Origin: Janthinobacterium sp. B9-8
GTDB lineage: Bacteria > Pseudomonadota > Gammaproteobacteria > Burkholderiales > Chitinibacteraceae
Assembly (NCBI RefSeq): GCF_000969645.2
Contig: NZ_CP014222.1
Location: 3,723,740-3,787,739 of the forward strand
Direction of reading: 5' to 3'
Length of the DNA stretch: 64,000 nt
Below are positions 45,901-53,957 of this stretch, piece after piece. A program made the position numbers and the translations under genes. The notes beneath the pieces were generated by a model. The model did no database searches and was not told the origin of the DNA. It was given only the letters and a program-made list of their open reading frames with translations. Position 1 is the stretch's first letter; the number at the start of each line of letters is the position of its first letter.

Positions 45901-46682
45901 ACGAAGTGGTTGGCGAGGCCGCCACCGCCCTGTTTGCCGACGCCCAAGTGCTGCTGGCACAAATGATAGAAGGCGAGTGGGTGCAAGCCAATGGCGTAAT
46001 CGGCCTCTTCCCAGCAAACAGCGTGGAGGACGATATTGAAATCTACCATCCAGAAAATGGCGAGCGGCTGATGACTTGGCACAATCTGCGCCAGCAAAAT
46101 GCCAAGGCTGCTGGTAAGCCTAACTGGTGCTTAGCTGACTTTATCGCCCCCAAAGACAGCGGCGTGACTGACTATATTGGCGCATTTGCCGTAACGGGCG
46201 GGCTGAATATTGATCAGCATGTGGAACGTTTCGAGAAGGCCGACGACGATTACAACGCCATTATGGTGAAAGCCTTGGCCGATCGTTTTGCCGAAGGCTT
46301 TGCCGAATATATGCACGAGAAAATCCGCAAAGAGATATGGGGCTATGTGCCGGATGAAAACCTGCATGTGGATGATTTAACCGACGAAAAATACCAAGGC
46401 ATCCGCCCCGCCCCCGGCTACCCCGCCTGCCCAGATCACACGCCCAAAACCGGCTTATTTAACCTGATCGACCCAGCCAGCATCGGCATGAGCCTCACGA
46501 CCGGCTACGCCATGCTGCCTACCGCAGCCGTCAGCGGCTTCTATTTCAGCCACCCCCAAGCCCAATACTTTGCCGTGGGTAAAATTGAGAAAGACCAAGT
46601 AGAAAGCTACGCGACGCGCCGAGGGGTAAGCATCGAGCAAGCAGAACGCGATTTGGCACCCAATCTGGGATATAACGCCTGA
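42933..46682 (+). CDS. metH: Cobalamin-dependent methionine synthase
   Basis: This 1249-residue enzyme transfers the methyl group from methyl-tetrahydrofolate to homocysteine through a cobalamin intermediate. All four modules are present in order: the homocysteine-binding barrel (residues about 10-335) with the zinc cysteines in GLNCALG and [10 protein letters not shown], the folate-binding barrel (about 355-640) with [14 protein letters not shown], the cobalamin domain (about 660-900) with the lower-ligand motif DVHDIGKNI, and the S-adenosylmethionine activation domain (to the end) with [13 protein letters not shown]. Length matches E. coli MetH (1227). The upstream 280 bases show no riboswitch I can recognise. 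BluB, needed for the cobalamin lower ligand, lies 1.1 kb downstream. Confidence 0.97.
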   Translation: MTRPLSLHAELQNQLKQRILILDGGMGTMIQAYDLQEADYRGTRFANWSCDVKGNNDLLVLSQPHIIAEIHQGYLDAGADLIETNTFNGTSIAMADYEMEGLVWELNFAAAKMVKELCVAQTAKTPNKPRYCAGVLGPTNRTCSISPDVNDPGYRNVTFDALVESYLEAIDGLVKGGADILLVETIFDTLNAKAAVFAIKQYFRRNNIAKDDQLPVMVSGTITDQSGRTLTGQTTEAFYNSLRHSDAISYGLNCALGPDLLRQYVEELSRISEGFVSVHANAGLPNAFGGYDLDPEMMAESIKEWAASGLINIVGGCCGTTPAHIAAMYAAVKDIAPRALPEIEAKCRLSGLEPFNIGDSDLFVNVGERTNVTGSKAFARLILNGDYPQALVVARQQVENGAQVIDINMDEGMLDAHKAMVTFLNLIAAEPDISRVPIMIDSSKWDVIEAGLKCVQGKCIVNSISMKEGVEAFKHHARLVKDYGAAVIVMAFDEVGQADTYARKVEICEKSYRILVDEVGMDPADIIFDPNIFAVATGIEEHARYGLDFIEATGWIHQNLPHAKVSGGVSNVSFSFRGNNKVREAIHAVFLYHAIKKGMTMGIVNAGALEVYEEVPRELRDLIEDVVLMLPAGTSAGAPLTEGNLDVTERLIEIAERFKGDANQAKGEDLSWRNGTLQERITHALVRGNTTFILEDAEEARLAVERPIHVIEGVLMNGMNHVGDLFGSGQMFLPQVVKSARVMKAAVAHLEPFIEAEKIAMGLQDAPAKGNIVMATVKGDVHDIGKNIVGVVLRCNNYKVTDLGVMVPAQKILDTAREIGADMIGLSGLITPSLEEMSHVAKEMQRQGFDIPLLIGGATTSKVHTAVKIEPGYANGPVVYVPDASRAVGVCSNLLSDELKPAFMEKLRAEYQNIRTIHENKGKSKLLPIATARANKFEIDWTSYTPPKPKQLGVMRFEKVPLRDIAPYIDWSPFFNAWELAGKYPRILTDEVVGEAATALFADAQVLLAQMIEGEWVQANGVIGLFPANSVEDDIEIYHPENGERLMTWHNLRQQNAKAAGKPNWCLADFIAPKDSGVTDYIGAFAVTGGLNIDQHVERFEKADDDYNAIMVKALADRFAEGFAEYMHEKIRKEIWGYVPDENLHVDDLTDEKYQGIRPAPGYPACPDHTPKTGLFNLIDPASIGMSLTTGYAMLPTAAVSGFYFSHPQAQYFAVGKIEKDQVESYATRRGVSIEQAERDLAPNLGYNA

Positions 46683-46707
46683 TTGTGTAGTTGGATATGG
46701 TTTGCAC

Positions 46708-46770
46708 AACCCAAATCTTGAACCACTTCGGTCCCAGAGAACACGGAATTTCACGGAGAGAAACCATGCT
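46708..46770. repeat. Partial copy of the CCAAATCTTGAACC family
   Basis: After the metH stop the left arm AACCCAAATCTTGAACCAC recurs, followed by GAGAACACGGAATTTCACGGAGAG, matching the left half of the element at 38436. The right arm is missing. Confidence 0.75.
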
Positions 46771-46810
46771 TGAGTTATGTTGTTCGCGCAATAACAAGCA
46801 TTGAATCATC

Positions 46811-46876
46811 GTAGGGCGGGTGCAACCCGCCGTTTTTTGTGTTCCAGCAAAGCTCGGCGGGTTTCACCCGCCCTAC
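46811..46876. repeat. REP-like GTAG palindrome, copy E
   Basis: The 22-base arms (GTAGGGCGGGTGCAACCCGCCG on the left) pair at 21 of 22 positions around a 22-base loop. It is the largest copy of the GTAG-bounded family in the window and lies between metH and a possible broken gene. Confidence 0.9.
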
Positions 46877-46892
46877 GAAAAACATTTCGCTT

Positions 46893-47060
46893 AAGTTGAT
46901 AGGATTAGAGTTCACTCCCTTTACAAAGCTCAGCAATTACAACGTCAGCCTTAAACTGGAAGACTATGTTCCTGTGCAAGCTAGCCCTAGCTCCAATGAC
47001 TTGCATGCACACAAAGCGGCCCTCATCGCAAAATACAAAATAAATACCCATGGCAAATAA
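46893..47060 (+). pseudogene. Possible 5'-truncated small gene remnant
   Basis: An open frame of about 55 residues ends at 47060, 13 bases before the HD-domain gene. Its frame continues back into the REP-like palindrome (46811-46876) and has no ATG or ribosome-binding site; only a TTG near 46893 could start it. The residues (YNVSLKLEDYVPVQASPSSN) look protein-like. It may be the remnant of a gene whose start was replaced by the repeat, or chance. Confidence 0.3.
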
Positions 47061-47073
47061 ATAAGGATAAAAA

Positions 47074-47709
47074 ATGCAGCTCAGTGAATGGGAAAAACAA
47101 TTTGAAAATAAGATAGCTACCATCGCAACAAATGACGACCCCGCTCATGATCTGCTGCACTTTAAAAGAGTCGTTCAACTTGCTAAAAAAATAGGCAAAG
47201 AAGAAAACGCCCAATTAGAAGTCATTATTCCTGCGGCATGGCTACATGATTTTGTGATTGTGCCCAAAGACAGCCCATTGCGCAGCCGTGCTTCCAGATT
47301 ATCTGCCGAGGGCGCCATTGAGTTTTTAAGCTCAATTCAATATCCAGCAGAATTTTATCCCGCCATTGCCCATGCCATTGAAGGGCATAGTTTTAGTGCC
47401 AATATTGAAGTCACCACACTAGAAGCCCAAATTGTTCAAGACGCCGACAGGCTAGATGGCCTTGGGGCAATAGGCATCGCTCGATGCTTTGCAACTGCAG
47501 GCCTATTAAAGAGAGCTTTTTATGCAGATCATGATCCCTTCTGCACCGTAAGAGCGCCAGATGATGCTCAATTCACTGTTGATCATTTCTTTAAAAAACT
47601 ATTCAAAACGGCTGAAACATTAAAAACAAGAGCAGGCAAAGCAGAAGGCCGGAGGCGAATTGAAATCATGAAAACCTATTTAGCCGCCTTAGAAACAGAA
47701 ATTCTCTAA
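47074..47709 (+). CDS. HD-domain phosphohydrolase (YedJ-like)
   Basis: This 211-residue HD-superfamily protein has an AHDLLHFKRV motif near residue 27, the metal-binding HD pair in AAWLHDF near residue 60 and a distinctive QDADRLDGLGAIGIAR motif near residue 128. The same order is found in E. coli YedJ. Such proteins are predicted metal-dependent phosphohydrolases of unknown substrate. AAGGA precedes the ATG. bluB follows on the same strand. Confidence 0.85.
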   Translation: MQLSEWEKQFENKIATIATNDDPAHDLLHFKRVVQLAKKIGKEENAQLEVIIPAAWLHDFVIVPKDSPLRSRASRLSAEGAIEFLSSIQYPAEFYPAIAHAIEGHSFSANIEVTTLEAQIVQDADRLDGLGAIGIARCFATAGLLKRAFYADHDPFCTVRAPDDAQFTVDHFFKKLFKTAETLKTRAGKAEGRRRIEIMKTYLAALETEIL

Positions 47710-47766
47710 AATGGACTGAAGCTACACCGCTTATCCACACATCCAATCACCCGCCCCGGACACCCC

Positions 47767-48441
47767 ATGCCCATATCACACCGTTTTTTAGATAGCGAAA
47801 TCGAAAGCCTGACCCGGCTGATGAGCCAGCGGCGGGATATTCGTCAGTTTAAAACCGGGCCTCTGCCAGAGGGGCTGATGCCACGCTTAATTGAAGCGGC
47901 GCAAATGGCTCCTTCGGTAGGCTTTATGCAGCCGTGGCGCTTTCTACATATCACCGATGCTGCATTGCGTGGACAGGTGCATGCCTTAGTCGATGCCGAG
48001 CGTGAACGTACCTCGGCGGCGCTGCCCAGCCGCCAGCAAGAATTTATGAAGCTCAAAGTAGATGGCTTGGCAGAATGCGCCGAAGTATTGGTGGTGGCTT
48101 TAATGGATGGGCGTGAGAAACACATCTTTGGCCGCCGCACCCTACCGGAAATGGATTTGGCTTCCGCCTCCTGCGCCATTCAGAATATGTGGCTCTTGGC
48201 ACGTGCCGAAGGAATTGGTATGGGTTGGGTATCGATCTTTGAGCCTAGTGATCTCGCCAAGTTATTAAAGATGCCAGAAGGCGCAAAGCCGATTGCCATT
48301 CTTTGCCTGGGGCAAGTCGAAGCCTTCCCAGAAAAACCTACGCTGGAGCGCTTGGGCTGGGGCTGCCGCCTGGAACAAGAGCAAATCTTTTTTGAAAATA
48401 GCTGGCCGGAAGGAGATCACAGCACGCCGATTAGCTATTAG
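47767..48441 (+). CDS. bluB: 5,6-dimethylbenzimidazole synthase
   Basis: This 224-residue flavin destructase makes 5,6-dimethylbenzimidazole, the lower ligand of vitamin B12, from reduced FMN and oxygen. The BluB-specific stretches are RRDIRQF near residue 22, APSVGFMQPWRF near residue 46 and FGRRTLPEMDLASASCAIQN followed by MWLLARAEGIGMGWVSIF near residues 121-160. They separate BluB from general nitroreductases. Its place near metH suggests a local cobalamin theme, but no cob operon is visible. Confidence 0.93.
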   Translation: MPISHRFLDSEIESLTRLMSQRRDIRQFKTGPLPEGLMPRLIEAAQMAPSVGFMQPWRFLHITDAALRGQVHALVDAERERTSAALPSRQQEFMKLKVDGLAECAEVLVVALMDGREKHIFGRRTLPEMDLASASCAIQNMWLLARAEGIGMGWVSIFEPSDLAKLLKMPEGAKPIAILCLGQVEAFPEKPTLERLGWGCRLEQEQIFFENSWPEGDHSTPISY

Positions 48442-48455
48442 GAATATTCAGACGT

Positions 48456-48484
48456 AAAAAAAGCCGCTTTACGCGGCTTATTTT
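48456..48484. terminator. Bidirectional terminator
   Basis: AAGCCGC (48461-48467) pairs with GCGGCTT (48473-48479) around a 5-base loop. An A-run on the left side and a T-rich right side fit both bluB and the tRNA on the other strand. Confidence 0.8.
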
Positions 48485-48489
48485 GCTCT

Positions 48490-48566
48490 TGGCAGGGGAA
48501 GAAGGATTCGAACCTTCGCATGTCGGAATCAAAATCCGATGCCTTAACCAACTTGGCGACTCCCCT
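48490..48566 (-). tRNA. tRNA-Gln (anticodon TTG)
   Basis: The minus strand reads a complete 77-base tRNA: acceptor stem AGGGGAG paired with TTCCCCT, D-arm GCC...GGC, anticodon stem TCGGA/TCCGA with loop TTTTGAT (anticodon TTG, glutamine), variable loop, T-arm GAAGG TTCGAAT CCTTC, and an encoded GCCA 3' end. Confidence 0.97.
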
Positions 48567-48817
48567 GAAGAGAGCGGCATAGTACATGAAGAATTTTGTT
48601 TTGGGAAGCCTTAAACAAATATTTGTAAGCAGGCCTGTAAAAAGCAAGCCTTCAGCCACTCTACCTCTGCAAATATGAGCAATAAACGCCCAAAAATCAC
48701 GCCGTATTATCTATTAAACCACAATAGATCTTTCTACTTACTTTCTTCTATCCATTGCATTTCTTTCCATATACCATAGAAATAGTGAATAATTACAATA
48801 CTACTTTTTGGTGCCGC

Positions 48818-49315
48818 ATGGATGAAACAGAAGATCTGGAAGCATTCCTTGAGGATTTCTCCAAGGTCTACGCACGGTTGGATGTGGATGGTGTAACAGA
48901 TATGTTCTGCCTGCCGTTTTTTTCGCTAATTAACGGTGAAAAAACCGACTGGCCCAAGCTGGAAGAGCTTTACCATACCACCTGTATTTTATTTGACTGG
49001 TATCAGCAGCAGGGCTTTCACGACGCGCATTACGCTATTTTAAGCATGCTCAAAATCACCCCCAAGCTAGCCACCGCCAGGCTGCGTTGGCGCGTGCTAC
49101 TCACGGATGGCAGCCCTTGGGAATATTGCACCAGCTATCAGCTCAAACATATTGATGGCGAATGGAAAATAGCTGGCGTAATTCAGTTTGAAGATACAAG
49201 CCCGAATTCGCTACCTCATCCCTTTATTGCCGCAGAAAACGCGCTGCATCATTTAGCTGAACTTGCTGAAGCAGAACCTGCCCTGCTTAAAAATATCTAT
49301 TTTGAAGCGCAATAA
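48818..49315 (+). CDS. NTF2/SnoaL-like protein
   Basis: This 165-residue soluble protein has the layout of the NTF2/SnoaL-like fold: an N-terminal helix (LEAFLEDFSKVYARLDVDGV), a PFFSLINGEKTDW strand-turn, a further helix, and a C-terminal curved sheet with RLRWRVLLTDGSPWEYCTSY and IDGEWKIAGV. No catalytic residues can be assigned. I start it at the ATG at 48818 rather than a TTG 63 bases upstream. The function is unknown. Confidence 0.72.
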   Translation: MDETEDLEAFLEDFSKVYARLDVDGVTDMFCLPFFSLINGEKTDWPKLEELYHTTCILFDWYQQQGFHDAHYAILSMLKITPKLATARLRWRVLLTDGSPWEYCTSYQLKHIDGEWKIAGVIQFEDTSPNSLPHPFIAAENALHHLAELAEAEPALLKNIYFEAQ

Positions 49316-49384
49316 TTAATCGCGAAATACCGCGATCTATCTGGAAACAGGCTGGTAAAATTGTGTTTTGCCTGCCTGATTTTT

Positions 49385-49774
49385 ATGAACGATACGCAAG
49401 CCATACCATCGCCCTGCATCAATCAATGCAAGCTGGATGACGCACAAACCTGTACCGGATGCCGCCGCACGATTGAGGAGATCCGCCTCTGGTCTAAAAC
49501 CACCGAGGCAGAGAAAACCATCATCTGGCAACGCTTGCTTGCGCTGCCCTTAGCAGTAAAAAGTAAAACCTGCCAGCGCTGCAATAGCGTATTTAGCTGT
49601 GGCAATGGGGGCAAGCAGGGTAGCTGCTGGTGCATGGATTTCCCGCCGGTGCTATCGGTCACTAGTGCAACGGGTGATTGCTTTTGCCCCACTTGCCTTG
49701 CTGCCGTGATTGCCGAGCGCAGCCATCAGCCCCTTGGCGACCAATCCACCAGCCGCAATTCATCTGCAGAATAA
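49385..49774 (+). CDS. DUF1289 domain fused to a cysteine-rich CWC domain
   Basis: This 129-residue protein begins with a DUF1289 Cys motif (SPCINQCKLDDAQTCTGCRR and EEIRLW, residues 9-37). It then carries a second Cys cluster (KTCQRCNSVFSCGN, GSCWCMDFPPV and CFCPTCLAA, residues 61-109) of the cysteine-rich CWC type. Each cluster would bind a metal ion, probably zinc. The fusion suggests a small redox- or nucleic-acid-linked factor, but there is no direct evidence. Its last 49 bases overlap the convergent PPTase gene. Confidence 0.8.
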   Translation: MNDTQAIPSPCINQCKLDDAQTCTGCRRTIEEIRLWSKTTEAEKTIIWQRLLALPLAVKSKTCQRCNSVFSCGNGGKQGSCWCMDFPPVLSVTSATGDCFCPTCLAAVIAERSHQPLGDQSTSRNSSAE

Positions 49775-50394
49775 AGCTGGCGGCTTGCCAAAGCCGCCAA
49801 AGCGCCAGCGCCTGCATCCAGATCATAAAGATGCCAGAGTGTATTTTGCCCCTCACAATGGCTTATTGCCCGCAAACGCTGGCTTTCGCCCAGTGGCAGC
49901 ACCACTTGTGACATTGGCAAATGTAAGCCCCGCCCCACAGCCTTGAGTACCGCTTCTTTGCGCACCCACAGCCTTAAAGCTTGCGCCGCATTTAAAGGTT
50001 GGTGCATTCGCCGCAGCTCTGCGGGGCTCCAGCAATCTGTAAACCAATCCGGGCTGGTTTCTTTGCTATGCAGCTCGATATCAACCCCCAAGGGCAGATC
50101 AGCTTGTACAGCAATCAAGGCCAGCGGGCCGCTATGGCTAAGCGAAAAAGCAGGGCCACGCTCTAGAAACGGCTTGCCCCAGTCATTCTGCGAATACTGA
50201 ATATCACCCGGTGAGCAAGCCAGCTCGCTCGCCAGAATAGAGCGCAAAGCGGTATGCGCAGCAGCATAGCGGCGGGCATCTAGCGCCTTGCGCAAACTCT
50301 GCCAGCGCTGATGCTCCTGCTGATCTAAAGCCGCCAACCTTGGCGGATCAAGATGCACCGGATCATCGAGTGTTACCCGCCAGATTTTTAGCAC
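49726..50394 (-). CDS. entD: Sfp-type 4'-phosphopantetheinyl transferase
   Basis: This 222-residue Sfp/EntD-like enzyme attaches the phosphopantetheine arm of CoA to the carrier domains of the siderophore NRPS. The two family motifs are present: GVDIELHS with the magnesium-binding Asp and Glu near residue 98, and WVRKEAVLKAVGRGL near residue 143 with the catalytic Lys. The start is GTG, and the gene begins 12 bases after the entA-like stop, so the two form an operon. The overlap with the DUF1289 gene end is on the opposite strand. The symbol is given by analogy; the sequence type is Sfp. Confidence 0.88.
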   Translation of the reverse strand: MLKIWRVTLDDPVHLDPPRLAALDQQEHQRWQSLRKALDARRYAAAHTALRSILASELACSPGDIQYSQNDWGKPFLERGPAFSLSHSGPLALIAVQADLPLGVDIELHSKETSPDWFTDCWSPAELRRMHQPLNAAQALRLWVRKEAVLKAVGRGLHLPMSQVVLPLGESQRLRAISHCEGQNTLWHLYDLDAGAGALAALASRQLYSADELRLVDWSPRG

Positions 50395-50406
50395 GCCTTC
50401 ATCCGA

Positions 50407-51192
50407 TTAAATCCCCAGCGTCGCCCCGCCATCCACACACAGATTATGCATGGTGATATGGCGAGCGCCGGGCGAGAGTAAAAAGAGCACCGCTGCAGCA
50501 ATATCATCAGCATCTGCAATCCGCCCTAACGGAATACCTGTGCGATAGCCCGGCAAGGAGCCTGCAATCACTTTTTGCACATCGCTTTCATCCTGCCAAA
50601 GCTGGCGCTGCATGGCCGTATCCGTAGAGCCGGGGGAGACAATATTGCAGCGTATGCCGTATTCAGCCAGCTCCAGACCCAGGCACTTGGTAAAGTGCCC
50701 CACCGCTGCCTTAGACGCGGCATAGGCCGCCATTTGCAGCCGGGGTACTTCTGCCGCATTTGATCCTACCGTTACAATCGTGCCGCTGCGGCGTGGAATC
50801 ATGCGCCGTGCCACGGCTCTGGATAAATAAAAGGGGCCATGGGTATTCACGGCAAAAGTGTTTTCCCAATCTTCATCACTCATCTCGCAGATTGTCGTCA
50901 TGCGTAAAATACCTGCGGCATTTACCAAAATAGCAATCGGGCCAAGCTCGGCTTCAATCCGCTCAACCACCTCGTTAATCTGGCTACTGCTGCGCATATC
51001 CACTGGATAAGCATGCACCGCCAAGCCTTCTGCCTGATATTGCAAAGCCACAGATTGCAAACGCTCAGCCTGAATATCCAGCGCTGCAACAATCGCGCCC
51101 TGGCGGCTTAAAGCCTGCACAACCGCAGCGGCAATACCCTGAGCGGCTCCGGTCACAATGGCCACTTTCCCACGATAGGGCTGATCTTGCAT
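50407..51192 (-). CDS. entA: 2,3-dihydro-2,3-dihydroxybenzoate dehydrogenase
   Basis: This 261-residue SDR matches EntA/DhbA, which oxidises 2,3-dihydro-2,3-dihydroxybenzoate to 2,3-dihydroxybenzoate (DHB), the aryl cap of catecholate siderophores. The cofactor motif is TGAAQGIA near residue 14, and the catalytic Tyr and Lys are in YAASK near residue 155. In EntA-like proteins the last residue of TGxxxGIG is Gly; here it is Ala. The C-terminus [17 protein letters not shown] matches DhbA-type ends. AAGGA precedes the ATG. The entD-like gene follows. The rest of the DHB set (entC, entB, entE) is not in the window. Confidence 0.88.
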   Translation of the reverse strand: MQDQPYRGKVAIVTGAAQGIAAAVVQALSRQGAIVAALDIQAERLQSVALQYQAEGLAVHAYPVDMRSSSQINEVVERIEAELGPIAILVNAAGILRMTTICEMSDEDWENTFAVNTHGPFYLSRAVARRMIPRRSGTIVTVGSNAAEVPRLQMAAYAASKAAVGHFTKCLGLELAEYGIRCNIVSPGSTDTAMQRQLWQDESDVQKVIAGSLPGYRTGIPLGRIADADDIAAAVLFLLSPGARHITMHNLCVDGGATLGI

Positions 51193-51282
51193 AAGCGCTT
51201 TTCCTTGTTTTTTTGAGGGGCTAACAGTCTGTGTCTGGCTTAAGACTAATCTGCCAGACGCTTTTTAAGCGGTCTTACACAA

Positions 51283-51319
51283 TATTTTAATACGAATAAT
51301 TATTGTTCGTATTAAAATA
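51283..51319. promoter_or_regulatory. Perfect 14-bp dyad, candidate iron/Fur operator
   Basis: TATTTTAATACGAA (51283-51296) and its exact complement (51306-51319) flank TAATTATTG. The site lies in the divergent region between entA and the fepB-like gene. The AT-rich centre with NAATAATTATT units is compatible with Fur-type sites, but the arms are longer than a classic Fur box and could serve another regulator. Confidence 0.55.
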
Positions 51320-51412
51320 ATAATAAGGCTGTAAGTGTTACCGATGGGCTGCACAACCATGCTCCCATAGCGCCAGCACACCTCACCCCAAACCCACATA
51401 AGCGAGTCTTCC

Positions 51413-52396
51413 TTGAATACTAAACATGGCCTTATGGCCTTTATTCTGATGAGTGCCGCCCTGCTTACTGGCTGCGATTCCAGCCCGCAAACAACCAAGA
51501 CCGAAACACAAGCAAGTGGCTGGCCACGTACTTTCGACACACCCCAAGGCAAACTCACGATCAAAGCCCCGCCAGAGCGAATTGTATCGACCAGCGTAAC
51601 GCTCACCGGCACGCTGCTCACCATTAATGCGCCTGTAATTGGTAGCGGCACGGGCGCTGTAAATACGGTGACTTCGGATGAGCAGGGGTTTTTTCGGCAA
51701 TGGGCGCATATTGCTAAAGAGCGCAAAGTAGAGCCGCTCTATCATGGCGAGCCCAATGCCGAAACGATTGCAGCCGCCAATCCTGATCTGATTATTGTGT
51801 CGGCTACCGGTGGCGATTCTGCCCGTAAAATTTATGATCAACTCAGCCAGATTGCCCCAACCGTGGTCATTAATTATGACGATAAAGACTGGCAAGCCAT
51901 CGCTACACAACTTGGGGCCATCACCGGACATGAGCAAGATGCTGCGGCAGCAATCAAAGACTTTGACAACAAGCTCAATGCCACCAAGCAAAAAATAAAC
52001 CTGCCTCCCCAGCCCACTACTGCCATGGTTTATTACGAAGATAACTCTGGTGCAAATGTCTGGACGGCAAATTCTGCCCAAGGGCGGCTCTTGCTGGATC
52101 TTGGCTTTACGCTAGCCACCATCCCGGATGCAGCCAAAGGGGATACCAGCATGGGAATACGCAAAGACATCACCCAACTCACGGGTGAAAAATTCTCTGA
52201 AGGGCTACAAGGCAAAACCATGCTGCTCTTTACAGCCGATGATGCAACGGTAGCAAAAGTCAAAAACAATAAGTTTTTACAACAAAACCCGGCCATATCA
52301 AGCAATCGCGTTTACGCCGTAGGCTTTGATACTTTCCGTATCGACTACTACAGCGCCAGCAATATGCTGAAGCGGATCGAGCAGCACTTTAAGTAA
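51413..52396 (+). CDS. fepB: Ferric-catecholate siderophore-binding lipoprotein
   Basis: This 327-residue protein matches FepB, the periplasmic binding protein that delivers ferric enterobactin-like siderophores to FepDGC. The fold hallmarks are PERIVSTSVTLTGTLLTINA near residue 52, HGEPNAETIAAANPDLIIVS near residue 106 and VYAVGFDTFRIDYYSAS at the end. The first 21 residues form a signal with lipobox LTGC, so it is likely lipid-anchored. The start is a TTG that supplies the Lys of the signal; an ATG at 51434 would shorten it to a weak signal. Divergent from entA. Confidence 0.9.
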   Translation: MNTKHGLMAFILMSAALLTGCDSSPQTTKTETQASGWPRTFDTPQGKLTIKAPPERIVSTSVTLTGTLLTINAPVIGSGTGAVNTVTSDEQGFFRQWAHIAKERKVEPLYHGEPNAETIAAANPDLIIVSATGGDSARKIYDQLSQIAPTVVINYDDKDWQAIATQLGAITGHEQDAAAAIKDFDNKLNATKQKINLPPQPTTAMVYYEDNSGANVWTANSAQGRLLLDLGFTLATIPDAAKGDTSMGIRKDITQLTGEKFSEGLQGKTMLLFTADDATVAKVKNNKFLQQNPAISSNRVYAVGFDTFRIDYYSASNMLKRIEQHFK

Positions 52397-52402
52397 AAAG
52401 CG

Positions 52403-52431
52403 GCCTGGCTGCCGTATTCAGGCAGCCAGGC
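52403..52431 (-). terminator. Hairpin between fepB and entS ends
   Basis: GCCTGGCTGCC and GGCAGCCAGGC pair perfectly (11 bp) around GTATTCA. On the minus strand it is followed by CGCTTTTT, so it best ends entS. On the plus strand it lacks a T-run. Confidence 0.75.
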
Positions 52432-52441
52432 AAAAATTGCT

Positions 52442-53725
52442 TTAATGAGCCGCCTCGGATGCCACCTCAGGCAGTAGTGGCTCAGTCTCCGGCGGGGGAT
52501 TCTGCAAGCGCCGCAAACCACTGAACCCCAGCCCCAGCATAGCCCCGGCCAGTGCAACGCTACCCGCAAAAGAGCACACCGCCAGCAGTGGCGCAAATGC
52601 ACGGGCCAAAGCACCCAGCCCTAAAGCCCCCACAGAATCTCCTACTACATCTTGTGCGCTCCATAAGCTATTAACACGCCCCAGCAAGCGATCCGGCGTG
52701 TGCTGCTGCACTAAGGTGAACTGCAATAAAGAACTAATCGAGCCCAGATAGCCAAAAATAACGAGCGCCACCAAACCCGATGGCAAATGAGAAATCAGGC
52801 CGAATACAACAATCACCAGCGCCGCAGAGATCACCGCAGCAATCAGTAATAAACCCGGCCGCTGCACCCGCGCCACCCAGCCACTGGTAAACGCCCCCGT
52901 CATTGCACCTAGCGGCACCGCCGAATACATCAGCCCTACCTCAAATGCGCCTCCGCCATACACACTCACCGCCAGCACCGGAAACATCACTCGAATGGCG
53001 CTCAACATTGTTTGCAAAGTCCCCATCACCACCACAGCCCCAACCACGGGGCTTTGCATCAGGAAATGCACGCCATCGGCCAAGGCCCGTAGCGGATGTT
53101 CTGGCTTCCCCACGGCAGGCTGCATCGAAGGCAAGCACAGCAAGGGAATCAGTGTGCACAAAGTGCCAAGACCTGCCAGCAGATAATTCCAGCTCACCCC
53201 TGCCGAAGCAATCACCACACCAGCAATGGCCGGAGACAAAATCGCACCTAAACGAACGGTCAGCATGCTTAATGCACCGGCCGCCGATAAGTTTTCACGC
53301 CCAACCAGAGCCGGAATACTCGCCATCAGGGCGGTAATCCCCAGCGCGCCAAAAAAACCATCCCAAACCGCAACCAAATACAGGGCAAGCAGGGAAGGCG
53401 CAGCAATAAAGCTATTTAACGCCAGCACTAAAAAGCCGATACCGCACAGGCAACGGGCCATTAAAATCAGCTTGCGTCTGTCGTAGCGATCAGCCAGTAC
53501 GCCGCCGCACATCAGGCCCACAAACATCCCCACGCCATCCAGCGCCACCGCCAGCCCGACATGCAATGCCGAGCCAGTGAGCGCGTGAATCTGCACGGGC
53601 ACCGCAACGGTGAGCATCCCCAGTGAGAGTACCGAAATCAAACGCGCTATAAAAACAGACCGAAAGTTTGAATTATTTTTAAGCAGACTAAAATCAACAA
53701 AAATAGACGATCTGGGTTTACTCAT
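52442..53725 (-). CDS. entS: Enterobactin-type siderophore exporter (MFS)
   Basis: This 427-residue 12-segment MFS protein matches EntS, which exports enterobactin-type siderophores across the inner membrane. Matching stretches include FLARFIS-like FIARLISVLSLGMLTVAVPV near residue 22, GMFVGLMCGGVLADRYDRRK near residue 65, YLVAVWDGFFGALGITALMA near residue 110 and LGRVNSLWSAQDVVGDS near residue 370. The ATG at 53725 gives the MSKPRSSIFVDFSLLKN start that matches EntS. A much longer upstream frame is not credible. It is divergent from fepDGC across a candidate Fur site. Confidence 0.92.
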   Translation of the reverse strand: MSKPRSSIFVDFSLLKNNSNFRSVFIARLISVLSLGMLTVAVPVQIHALTGSALHVGLAVALDGVGMFVGLMCGGVLADRYDRRKLILMARCLCGIGFLVLALNSFIAAPSLLALYLVAVWDGFFGALGITALMASIPALVGRENLSAAGALSMLTVRLGAILSPAIAGVVIASAGVSWNYLLAGLGTLCTLIPLLCLPSMQPAVGKPEHPLRALADGVHFLMQSPVVGAVVVMGTLQTMLSAIRVMFPVLAVSVYGGGAFEVGLMYSAVPLGAMTGAFTSGWVARVQRPGLLLIAAVISAALVIVVFGLISHLPSGLVALVIFGYLGSISSLLQFTLVQQHTPDRLLGRVNSLWSAQDVVGDSVGALGLGALARAFAPLLAVCSFAGSVALAGAMLGLGFSGLRRLQNPPPETEPLLPEVASEAAH

Positions 53726-53768
53726 TAGAAATCCAAAAAAAGTTAGTAAGTACTTAGGCGCACACAAA

Positions 53769-53785
53769 CACCCAAATCTTGAGCG
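53769..53785. repeat. Short remnant of the CCAAATCTTGAACC family
   Basis: CACCCAAATCTTGAGCGG matches the first part of the arm of the 38436 element, including CCCAAATCTTGA. It lies in the entS leader and is a decayed copy. Confidence 0.4.
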
Positions 53786-53932
53786 GCAAAGCAAGCTTTT
53801 AGTCTCTTCGCGGGCCAAGGCCGAGCCTTGAATGCTTGAGTTAATTACAGAAAATAAAGCAATAGAGCCGCCACCCGCAGCTTGAGCTGTATCTGTCACC
53901 AGATTGACGACTATGGTATCATTAAGCATTGA

Positions 53933-53957
53933 AATGAATATGATTTACATTCTCATT
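53933..53957. promoter_or_regulatory. Candidate Fur box in front of fepD and entS
   Basis: The 25-base site has the dyad AATGAnnATGnnnnnCATnnTCATT, much like classical Fur boxes (repeats of GATAAT-like units). It ends three bases before the fepD ATG and lies about 210 bases from the entS start, so one iron-loaded Fur dimer could silence both directions. Confidence 0.55.

Noticed and set aside
48438..48659. A 73-residue open frame on the minus strand
   Set aside because: It overlaps the tRNA-Gln gene and has no ribosome-binding site; it is a chance frame.
53726..53929. A longer EntS start at 53929
   Set aside because: The extra 68 residues have no EntS similarity, pass through a repeat remnant and would leave little promoter room; the ATG at 53725 matches EntS starts.
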